From JAVVPL01 sp036655775 (GTDB lineage Bacteria > Bacteroidota > Bacteroidia > Bacteroidales > P3), in NCBI GenBank assembly GCA_036655775.1, contig JAVVPL010000105.1, positions 1 to 5,126 of the forward strand: a stretch of DNA of 5,126 bases. Direction: 5' to 3'. Of the stretch, positions 1-5,126 are shown one piece after another. The notes under the pieces were generated by a model that saw only the letters and a program-made list of their open reading frames with translations, was not told the DNA's origin and did not search any database. How positions within the stretch are numbered: the stretch's first letter is position 1; each line of letters opens with the position of its first letter. The position numbers were made by a program, and so were the translations under genes.

Positions 1-681
1 TCGATGGGGCATGACTCAAGTTTAGTAAATGAAGTGATTCGCGAAGGGGTATTTCTATATACCGCGCATGGACTTTTGCAAGATGAAAATCGGTATAATA
101 GGGCGCGAGTACTTAGTTTGATTGAGACCTTAGCACAAACGAGCAAATTTGCAGCGCATCGTAAAATTGCCACCTACATACTTTCACAAGCGGAGCGTGA
201 ATATGAAAAAAAATATTTTAGTGAAATTTTCTTTAGAGATCGAAACGATTCCTTGATACAAGCTAAAGATTTACTAGAAAAAGGCAAACTTCATTACGTA
301 GCTTTTGTAAGTGCGGATAAAAATGCCTGTCCAGATTGTTTGGTTGAAATGACGTATTTAAAAAAAATACTCCCCAAATATAGTGAATTTGTCAAGGGGA
401 TTGTAGTAAATACCGATTATGAATTTGCACGTTACTATCATCATGCAGATACGCAGCCCTATCCTTGGTCATATCTACATTTTAACAAAGAAATAGATTG
501 GCTCAAACAAGTGGAGGCTATACATAATCCCTCTTTTATTTTGGTTGACGATCAAGGTAAAATGTTACAAACCAACTATATCTTCCCAAGCAATGGGCTA
601 GAGGCTGTATTTAAGAAAATTCAAAATAATAAAAAACTAAAAGACGAAAAACGCAAAGAGATGCCGCCTGCTAGATATTAG
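1..681 (+). CDS. Thioredoxin-like (TlpA-type) domain protein, C-terminal part; 5' end missing
   Basis: The reading frame is open to the first base of the window, so the ATG at position 4 is probably an internal Met and the gene starts upstream. Numbered from that Met, residues 1-65 are helical; the stretch around residues 30-60 (NR..VLSLIETLAQ.SK...HRKIA) resembles the helical linker before the thioredoxin domain in Bacteroidota TlpA/AhpC-TSA-like envelope proteins. Residues about 95-206 look like a thioredoxin fold: strand HYVAFVSAD, then a C109-P-D-C112 motif, and later a probable cis-Pro loop at N175-P176 followed by SFILVDDQGK, typical of the fold. The tail (207-225) is Lys-rich and charged. 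The usual APDF entry motif is not evident, so the domain is divergent. The family normally reduces or isomerises disulfides in the periplasm, but any signal peptide would lie outside the window. The stop overlaps the end of the opposite NUDIX gene. The fold call is fairly secure; substrate and partner are unknown. Confidence 0.72.
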   Translation, partial: SMGHDSSLVNEVIREGVFLYTAHGLLQDENRYNRARVLSLIETLAQTSKFAAHRKIATYILSQAEREYEKKYFSEIFFRDRNDSLIQAKDLLEKGKLHYVAFVSADKNACPDCLVEMTYLKKILPKYSEFVKGIVVNTDYEFARYYHHADTQPYPWSYLHFNKEIDWLKQVEAIHNPSFILVDDQGKMLQTNYIFPSNGLEAVFKKIQNNKKLKDEKRKEMPPARY

Positions 682-1324
682 GCAATAGAGAGTTGTTTTC
701 TTGTGTTTGTTCGTTAAAATATAGATTGCTTAGTTGAGCAATAGATGCAAACATTTGCGCTCGTTTTGACAGAACCTCTTCCTTTGATAGCCACACAGCC
801 TCGGTAATACTTTCTTCTGTTTGAGGACAAGGGCAATTTATATTGTTGGTTTCCATTTCAAACCAATAACATTTTTTGACAATCATCGTATTTTTTTTGG
901 CTATAAAGTGATATGTATTGGGGAGTGCTTTTATAATTTGCAAGGCATTAATGGCTGTTTCTTCTTCCACTTCACGCATAGCTGCTTGAACAATGCTTTC
1001 TCCTTTTTCTTTTTTCCCTTTAGGTAGATCCCATTGATTATATCGATAGATGTATAAATATTTGTTTTGGGTGTTGTGCACTAAACCTCCACTTGCTTTG
1101 ATAAGCTCAAAACATTGAATAAAATTTTTGAATAAAGCGGTAGATTGCTCTGCACAACGGATAAATAAAGTAAAACCTTGGGGCGCTCTCATAAACTGTT
1201 TGAATTGTTTTAATAATTCAAGCATATCCGTATAATCCCAAATAGTTTGATTTTTGGCAGAAGTGATTGGACTTCTGGCGGAGATAAAAACCATGCGACG
1301 ATCTTCGTAAAATATTTGTTTCAT
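671..1324 (-). CDS. NUDIX hydrolase
   Basis: This encodes a 217-residue protein starting MKQIFYEDRR. The NUDIX box is complete at residues 103-125: G103, E109, then R117-E-V-E-E-E-T-A-I, matching GX5EX7REUXEEXGU except that the late Gly is Ala124. The acidic E118, E121 and E122 are the expected Mg-binding residues. Before it lies a typical entry, A77-SGGLV and WDLPKGK (98-104), as in diadenosine-polyphosphate and related NUDIX enzymes. The N-terminal 75 residues are an extension not part of the core fold. Family members hydrolyse a nucleoside diphosphate linked to another group; the substrate cannot be read from sequence. An in-frame ATG at 1358-1360 would add 12 residues but overlaps the -7 promoter element, so the ATG at 1322-1324 is preferred. 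The gene is divergent from pyrE, an arrangement I recall as common in Bacteroidota. There is no Shine-Dalgarno; the leader is A-rich. Residues around 164-167 read CPCP, an unusual doublet. Confidence 0.9.
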   Translation of the reverse strand: MKQIFYEDRRMVFISARSPITSAKNQTIWDYTDMLELLKQFKQFMRAPQGFTLFIRCAEQSTALFKNFIQCFELIKASGGLVHNTQNKYLYIYRYNQWDLPKGKKEKGESIVQAAMREVEEETAINALQIIKALPNTYHFIAKKNTMIVKKCYWFEMETNNINCPCPQTEESITEAVWLSKEEVLSKRAQMFASIAQLSNLYFNEQTQENNSLLPNI

Positions 1325-1346
1325 TTTTTTGCAGATTGGTTTTAAA

Positions 1347-1358
1347 GTACAAAAGTAC
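1347..1358. repeat. Short inverted repeat GTAC-AAAA-GTAC at the NUDIX promoter
   Basis: A perfect 12-base element with two GTAC arms around AAAA overlaps the -7 box of the leftward promoter. Because GTAC is its own reverse complement, the element is both a direct and an inverted repeat. It could be an operator, but it is short and may simply reflect the TTTTGTAC that also follows the pyrE -7 element. Confidence 0.35.
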
Positions 1359-1380
1359 ATAATTTATTAAGAATTGCAAA
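1350..1380 (-). promoter_or_regulatory. Bacteroidota-type promoter of the NUDIX gene
   Basis: Read on the minus strand, TTTG (1380-1377) is followed by exactly 19 bases and then TACTTTTG (1357-1350). This matches the Bacteroidota primary sigma consensus, -33 TTTG and -7 TAnnTTTG. Transcription would begin near 1343-1346, giving a leader of about 20 bases before the ATG at 1324. The -7 element lies between the two candidate ATGs and so decides the start of the gene. Confidence 0.8.
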
Positions 1381-1387
1381 AAGCTCC

Positions 1388-1418
1388 TTTGTATTTTCCT
1401 TTTTTTAGCTTATTTTTG
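1388..1418 (+). promoter_or_regulatory. Bacteroidota-type promoter of the pyrE operon
   Basis: TTTG (1388-1391), a 19-base spacer and TATTTTTG (1411-1418) fit the -33/-7 consensus of the Bacteroidota primary sigma factor. Transcription is expected near 1423-1425, leaving a short A/T-rich leader of about 20 bases before the pyrE ATG, with no Shine-Dalgarno. The leader is too short for an attenuator hairpin such as the one before E. coli pyrE. The -33 box is 7 bases from that of the opposite NUDIX promoter. Confidence 0.82.
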
Positions 1419-1443
1419 TACAAGAAAAAATGAAATTATTTTT

Positions 1444-2097
1444 ATGGAAAATTCACAAGAAACTGCTTTATTGACAGCCGAACATTTGTTGAGTATTAAA
1501 GCTATTAAACTTAATGATAAAGAGCCTTTTACTTGGGCTTCTGGTCGTAAGTCTCCTATTTATTGCGACAATCGCAAAACGCTTTCCCATCCTATTATCC
1601 GAACATATATCCGTCAGGAGTTTGTGCGTATGATTGAAAATAGAGTAGGTCCAGTGGATGTGATTGCGGGTGTGGCAACAGGAGGAATTGCACAAGGGGC
1701 TTTAATCGCTCAAGAATTAGGCTTGCCTTTTGTGTATGTGCGTTCAGAACCTAAAAAACATGGTTTAACCAATATGATAGAAGGGGATATAGAAACAGGC
1801 CAATCGGTGGTGGTGGTAGAGGATTTAATCTCTACGGGCAAAAGTAGTTTATTAGTTGTGGATGCTTTGCGTGAAGCGGGTTGTGATGTCAAAGCCATGG
1901 TCGCCATTTTTACTTACAATTTGGAAATAGCAAGTGAAAATTTTGAAAAAGCAAAGGTTCCATTATATACTTTGACCGATTATCCCCATTTGTTGGAATG
2001 TGCCAAAAATACGGGAATTCTTAGTGATTACGAACTTACTTCTTTGCATGCTTGGCGAGAAAATCCAGAGCGATGGTCAGAAGAGCGAATGAAATAA
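1444..2097 (+). CDS. pyrE: Orotate phosphoribosyltransferase
   Basis: This 217-residue enzyme transfers the phosphoribosyl group of PRPP to orotate, giving OMP, the fifth step of UMP synthesis, in the cytoplasm, normally as a dimer. Visible signatures are the orotate-side segment FTWASGRKSPIYCDNR (residues 29-44), the glycine-rich G76-VATGG, the flexible catalytic loop R100-SEPKKHG with K104, K105 and H106, and the PRPP-binding motif VVVVEDLISTGKS (122-134) with the acidic pair E126-D127. Length is normal for the family. The ATG at 1444 sits about 20 bases after the predicted transcription start and gives the expected N terminus. It is the first gene of a rightward cluster; the next gene starts 10 bases after its stop, so co-transcription is likely. 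Nothing is missing or truncated. Confidence 0.97.
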   Translation: MENSQETALLTAEHLLSIKAIKLNDKEPFTWASGRKSPIYCDNRKTLSHPIIRTYIRQEFVRMIENRVGPVDVIAGVATGGIAQGALIAQELGLPFVYVRSEPKKHGLTNMIEGDIETGQSVVVVEDLISTGKSSLLVVDALREAGCDVKAMVAIFTYNLEIASENFEKAKVPLYTLTDYPHLLECAKNTGILSDYELTSLHAWRENPERWSEERMK

Positions 2098-2107
2098 ATT
2101 CAAATTT

Positions 2108-2515
2108 ATGATAAAAATACAAAGTGATTCGTTAGTAATTCATGCTAGCGCGGAAACGCTTTTTCAAAAAGTTTCTAATTTTAGTAATTTTGGCAATTTG
2201 ATGCCCGATAAAGTGCAAAATTGGCAAGCTACAGAAAACAGTTGCTCCTTTGAAATTACAGGTATGGCCTCTTTGGCTATGCACATAGAAGAAAAAACAA
2301 TGCCTACTTGTGTGCGTATTGTTTCCGATGCTCCATCTCCATTTCCCTTTGAACTCATTTTTAATTTTACTCCACAAGGAGAAGATAGCACGAGTTCTTT
2401 GGTAAGTATGCAGGTAGAGGTAAATGCCATGTTGCAAATGATGGTCAAAAAGCCTTTACAAAACTTTGTGAACATCTTAAATACACAGTTAAAGCAAGCA
2501 TGCGAAACAAAGTAA
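2108..2515 (+). CDS. SRPBCC/START-like small protein of unknown function
   Basis: A 135-residue soluble protein with no signal peptide or membrane segment. The pattern resembles the SRPBCC (START/polyketide-cyclase-like) fold: an opening strand (SDSLVIHASAETLFQKVSNF, about 6-25) leading into the short helix pair with NFGNLMP (27-33), a run of alternating strands (about 35-107), and a long closing helix (MMVKKPLQNFVNILNTQLKQ, 111-130). The fold forms a hydrophobic cavity for a lipid-like or aromatic ligand, but no ligand or catalytic residue can be identified here. It begins 10 bases after pyrE and its last 16 bases overlap the rlmD start in another frame, so the three genes are probably one transcript and translation of rlmD may be coupled to it. 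As far as I recall, small SRPBCC proteins next to pyrE recur in Bacteroidota genomes. The family call rests on pattern only. Confidence 0.75.
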   Translation: MIKIQSDSLVIHASAETLFQKVSNFSNFGNLMPDKVQNWQATENSCSFEITGMASLAMHIEEKTMPTCVRIVSDAPSPFPFELIFNFTPQGEDSTSSLVSMQVEVNAMLQMMVKKPLQNFVNILNTQLKQACETK

Positions 2516-3948
2516 ATTTGATTTTTGAAAATATTACCATCACAGCTGTGGCTGCAGAAGGTAAGGCCTTAGCCAAAGTGAATGATATGGTTTTATTTGT
2601 GGCTTTTGCTGCCCCTGGCGATGTAGTGGATGTGGAAGTCTTTCGTAAAAAAAAGAGTTTTATGGAAGGGCGGATTGTTAAATTCCATACGTATTCACCC
2701 TTGCGTGAAACCCCTTTTTGCGAGCATTTTGGCGTGTGTGGGGGGTGTAAATGGCAACATTTGGTGTATAGTGAACAACTCATACAAAAACAACAACAAG
2801 TTTGTGATCATTTGGAGCGTATAGGCAAATTAAAACTCCCCACAGTACAAGCCATTTTAGGATCGACACATACCCAATACTATAGAAACAAATTAGAATA
2901 TACTTTTGCCCCCAAACGTTGGTTGTCGATGGCAGAAATTGCTGCAGATACAGAACTTTCAGCGGAAGATAGAGCAGGTTTAGGTTTTCATTTACCTGGA
3001 ATGTTTGATAAAGTATTAGACATTACGCATTGTTATTTGCAAGCTTCCCCCTCCAATGAAATTCGTTTAGCCATCAAAGCATTTGTTTTAGAACAAGGAT
3101 ATTCGTTTTATGATGTTCGCGAAAATCGAGGTTTTTTGCGCAATATGATTATTCGCAATACCACCACCCTGGAGTTTATGCTGATATTAATAGTGAGTGA
3201 AGATGACGAAGAAAAAATAAAAAATATTCTCGATTTTGTGAGTGCTAAATTTCCTCAAATTACGTCTTTACAATATGTAATCAATGCTAAATTAAATGAT
3301 AGTATTACCGATTTAGAGGTGGTCTTATACAAAGGAACGCCCTATATTACGGAAACAATGCCTACATATACTAAAAATGGAGAACCCGCCACATCCTCCT
3401 TATTATTTAGAATTGGACCCAAATCGTTTTATCAAACCAATTCGGAACAAGCCTATAAATTGTATAGTTTAGCTTTGGATTTTGCTGATTTACAAGGAAA
3501 TGAAATTGTTTATGACTTATATACAGGTACAGGAACAATTGCCAATTTTATAGCGCCACATGTGCAAAAAGTGATAGGGATAGAATATGTGCCTCAAGCC
3601 ATAGAGGATGCTTTTGAAAATGCCAAAATAAATGGTATTTACAATACCGTTTTTTATGCAGGCGATATGGCAAAAGTACTAACTCCCGATTTTGTTAAAC
3701 GAAATAGTAAACCCAATTTGGTTATTACCGATCCCCCTCGGGATGGTATGCATGCATCGGTAGTGGAGCAATTAATAAAAATGTGTCCTGAAAAAATAGT
3801 GTATATTAGTTGTAATTCGGCTACACAAGCCAGAGATTTAGCTTTATTATGCCAAGATGGTTTGTATGCCATCGATAAGCTAAGAGCGGTGGATATGTTT
3901 CCGCATACGCATCATGTAGAAAGTGTGGTATCGTTGAAAAGAGTATAA
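2500..3948 (+). CDS. rlmD: RNA m5U methyltransferase, RumA/RlmD type (23S rRNA U1939 likely)
   Basis: A 482-residue SAM-dependent enzyme that methylates C5 of a uridine in RNA. An N-terminal TRAM-like RNA-binding domain (about 1-60) precedes a [4Fe-4S] site with C74, C80, C83 (CEHFGVCGGC) and C178 (DITHCYLQ), as in E. coli RumA. The Rossmann methyltransferase domain shows YQTN (311-314), SAM motif I YDLYTGTGT (338-346), DPPRDG (411-416), the nucleophilic C438 in ISCNS, and the general base E474 in HTHHVES. The roughly 16 extra residues between C83 and C178 (about 141-161) and slightly longer loops explain the length above the 433 of E. coli RlmD. The TrmA/RlmC/RlmD target cannot be settled by sequence alone; RlmD is the usual call for a copy with an iron-sulfur site. 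The start overlaps the SRPBCC gene by 16 bases; the 3' end overlaps aroK by 37 bases on the other strand, and this overlap contains the E474 codon. Confidence 0.9.
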   Translation: MRNKVNLIFENITITAVAAEGKALAKVNDMVLFVAFAAPGDVVDVEVFRKKKSFMEGRIVKFHTYSPLRETPFCEHFGVCGGCKWQHLVYSEQLIQKQQQVCDHLERIGKLKLPTVQAILGSTHTQYYRNKLEYTFAPKRWLSMAEIAADTELSAEDRAGLGFHLPGMFDKVLDITHCYLQASPSNEIRLAIKAFVLEQGYSFYDVRENRGFLRNMIIRNTTTLEFMLILIVSEDDEEKIKNILDFVSAKFPQITSLQYVINAKLNDSITDLEVVLYKGTPYITETMPTYTKNGEPATSSLLFRIGPKSFYQTNSEQAYKLYSLALDFADLQGNEIVYDLYTGTGTIANFIAPHVQKVIGIEYVPQAIEDAFENAKINGIYNTVFYAGDMAKVLTPDFVKRNSKPNLVITDPPRDGMHASVVEQLIKMCPEKIVYISCNSATQARDLALLCQDGLYAIDKLRAVDMFPHTHHVESVVSLKRV

Positions 3949-4445
3949 TTTTCAATATACGTAGCCAACTCTTTTACATTGGCATTTTCGCAGGGATATA
4001 CCAAATGAGCTTGCTCATAAAAGCAACTTCGTTCACAAAGTTGATTTTTAATTTTCTGTTCGGCTTCCTCGGAAGTTAAATTGGCTAGGAGTGGACGAGG
4101 GGTACGAGAGTTGCGCATGCGAGAGATAATCGTATTAGGCTCCGCATGTAAATACACAACCACGCCCTTTGATTTCATCCAGTTCATATTATCAAAAAAA
4201 CAAGGTAAACCTCCTCCTACTGAAATGACTGCATTTTTGTAAGCTAAACTTTGGTATAAAATAAGTCGTTCTGCTTGACGAAATTCACTCTCCCCTTGAT
4301 GGGAAAAAAAATCAAATACCGTGCTTCGATTTTGCAATTCAAATACAGTATCTGTATCCACAAAGGGAAAATCTAGGTATTGCGCTAAGCGCTTACCTAG
4401 AGAGCTTTTCCCTGAGTACATATATCCTATAATAAAGATACGCAT
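3912..4445 (-). CDS. aroK: Shikimate kinase
   Basis: This 177-residue cytoplasmic P-loop kinase phosphorylates shikimate with ATP, the fifth step of chorismate synthesis for aromatic amino acids. The Walker A loop is GYMYSGKSS (7-15) with K13 and S14. Shikimate-binding D32 lies in FVDTD, R56 in EFRQAE, and the GGG of the Walker B region at 77-79. The lid has R117 in RPLL, and the adenine/shikimate-side motif ER...Y..A has R139, Y143 and A146. All key residues are present and the length is typical. The start is fixed: the nearest upstream in-frame stop is the stop codon of sodB, only 3 codons before the ATG. It is therefore the second gene of a sodB-aroK operon, 9 bases downstream in the same frame. 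Its last 12 codons (including the stop) overlap the end of rlmD on the other strand. aroL would be an equivalent name. Confidence 0.96.
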   Translation of the reverse strand: MRIFIIGYMYSGKSSLGKRLAQYLDFPFVDTDTVFELQNRSTVFDFFSHQGESEFRQAERLILYQSLAYKNAVISVGGGLPCFFDNMNWMKSKGVVVYLHAEPNTIISRMRNSRTPRPLLANLTSEEAEQKIKNQLCERSCFYEQAHLVYPCENANVKELATYIENYTLFNDTTLST

Positions 4446-4454
4446 TAGAAATTT

Positions 4455-5033
4455 TTAGTAGCGTTCCTCAATGGTGCGCCAATCAATGATTTTCCAAAAA
4501 TCGTTGATATAATCGGCACGACGATTTTGTTTGTCTAAGTAATAGGCGTGTTCCCATACATCGATCACTAAAATTGGGTCTTGTTCGTTGCGTAGAGGAT
4601 TGTCGGCATTGGCAGTTGTTATAATTTTGATACCTTCTGCAGCATCGTCAACCAACCATACCCATGCAGATCCAAAGGCTGCTAAAGCTGCGGCGGTAAA
4701 TTGTTTTTGAAAACTTTCAAAAGTGCCAAATTTAACAATGATTGCATCGAGTAGATCTCCTTGAGGTTGACCGCCAGCTTTGGGAGCTAGGCAATTCCAA
4801 TAAAAGGTGTGATTCCATACTTGAGCTGCATTATTAAAAAGAGGACCTTCGGCATTCATGATAATGTCCACTAAGCCTGCCTCTGCAAAATCAGTACCTG
4901 CTTTCAGTTTATTGAGATTGTCGACATAGGTTTTGTGATGTTTTCCGTAATGAAAACTAATGGTTTGTGCTGAGATGTAAGGCTCAAGAGCGTTTTCAGC
5001 AAAAGGAAGTGGGGGAAGTTCAAATGTTTGCAT
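4455..5033 (-). CDS. sodB: Superoxide dismutase, iron-type (Fe or Fe/Mn)
   Basis: A 192-residue cytoplasmic enzyme that dismutates superoxide to oxygen and hydrogen peroxide. Metal ligands are H28 (FHYGKHH), H75 (VWNHTFYW), D158 and H162 (DVWEHAYY). The outer-sphere glutamine is Q71 in NNAAQVWNH, the position used by iron-type enzymes (manganese types place Gln later, near residue 146 of the E. coli protein). There is no signal peptide. The residue two before the Asp ligand is V156, where Thr is usual in Fe-preferring and Gly in Mn-preferring or cambialistic enzymes, so metal preference is uncertain. The start is certain: a TAA lies directly before the ATG in frame. It is the promoter-proximal gene of sodB-aroK. 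The leader has no Shine-Dalgarno. Length and motifs are complete. Confidence 0.96.
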   Translation of the reverse strand: MQTFELPPLPFAENALEPYISAQTISFHYGKHHKTYVDNLNKLKAGTDFAEAGLVDIIMNAEGPLFNNAAQVWNHTFYWNCLAPKAGGQPQGDLLDAIIVKFGTFESFQKQFTAAALAAFGSAWVWLVDDAAEGIKIITTANADNPLRNEQDPILVIDVWEHAYYLDKQNRRADYINDFWKIIDWRTIEERY

Positions 5034-5126
5034 TTAGAATGTGTTTTTAGTGATTATTATTGATTAAAATATTTTGGATTTACACAATGTATAGATATAT
5101 TCAAATTTACAATTTCTTTTGCTATT
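5034..5126 (-). promoter_or_regulatory. sodB leader with candidate -7 element
   Basis: This AT-rich 93-base stretch has no gene. On the minus strand TAAATTTG (5109-5102) matches the Bacteroidota -7 consensus TAnnTTTG; its -33 partner would lie just past the window end, so it cannot be checked. If used, transcription begins near 5095 and the leader is about 60 bases, longer than those of pyrE and the NUDIX gene. A second, weaker possibility is TACATTGT nearer the gene, preceded by TTG at an 18-base spacing. The leader contains two TGATTA copies (5051-5056 and 5061-5066 on the plus strand) 10 bases apart. Confidence 0.5.

Noticed and set aside
821..1027. 68-residue plus-strand open frame inside the NUDIX gene
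   Set aside because: It is Phe-rich low-complexity sequence antisense to the conserved NUDIX box and has no promoter or homology signature; it is a shadow of the real gene.
1430..1474. 14-codon upstream open frame (MKLFLWKIHKKLLY) overlapping the pyrE start
   Set aside because: It lies in the pyrE leader and could be a leader peptide, but it has no ribosome binding site, no attenuator hairpin follows it, and such an ATG is easily expected by chance.
2132..2783. Several 100-residue minus-strand open frames across the SRPBCC and rlmD starts
   Set aside because: They are antisense to genes with clear protein motifs, have no recognisable domains and overlap each other; AT-biased codon use explains them.
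3930..3970. Search for a terminator between rlmD and aroK
   Set aside because: No GC-rich stem followed by a T run is present; the sequence is coding on both strands.
5051..5066. Two TGATTA copies one helical turn apart in the sodB leader
   Set aside because: In such AT-rich sequence short repeats occur by chance, and they lie downstream of the best candidate promoter; no known regulator site is matched.
1..5126. Search for mobile elements, CRISPR repeats, RNA genes and defence modules
   Set aside because: There are no long repeats, transposase motifs, tRNA-like cloverleafs or phage-like genes; every gene but the SRPBCC one has a known family role, so the window does not appear to hold a new multi-gene system.

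Overview
The window looks like an ordinary housekeeping segment from a member of the Bacteroidota, probably Bacteroidales-like. The DNA is AT-rich and the gene starts lack Shine-Dalgarno sequences. The promoters fit the phylum-specific -33 TTTG / -7 TAnnTTTG pattern, and the proteins (a TlpA-like thiol-disulfide protein, a NUDIX-pyrE-SRPBCC cluster, an rlmD-type methyltransferase, an iron-type superoxide dismutase) fit that phylum. The taxonomic call is inference from these features, not from a search.

Layout from left to right. Positions 1-681 (+) hold the 3' part of a gene for a protein with a helical region followed by a thioredoxin-like domain with a CPDC motif; its beginning lies outside the window. 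Its end overlaps tail-to-tail with a NUDIX hydrolase gene on the minus strand (671-1324). Between the NUDIX gene and pyrE is a compact divergent control region (about 1325-1443) with two back-to-back promoters of the same architecture. From the rightward promoter, pyrE (UMP synthesis), a small SRPBCC/START-fold protein and an RlmD/RumA-type RNA m5U methyltransferase form a tight co-directional cluster (10-bp gap, then 16-bp overlap). The methyltransferase gene then runs tail-to-tail into the leftward operon sodB-aroK (superoxide dismutase, then shikimate kinase), overlapping the end of aroK by 37 bp. The last 93 bases are the leader and candidate promoter of sodB.

The genes do not form one pathway. 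They cover nucleotide synthesis (pyrE), nucleotide or nucleoside-diphosphate clean-up (NUDIX), RNA modification (rlmD), the chorismate pathway (aroK), oxygen defence (sodB) and thiol-disulfide chemistry (first gene). I found no RNA gene, mobile element, CRISPR array or defence system, and no stretch above 300 bases without a gene. The points most worth a second look are the mirrored divergent promoters and the start-codon correction they imply for the NUDIX gene, the tail-to-tail gene overlaps that leave no room for terminators, the uncharacterised SRPBCC protein between pyrE and rlmD, and the valine at a metal-preference position of the superoxide dismutase.
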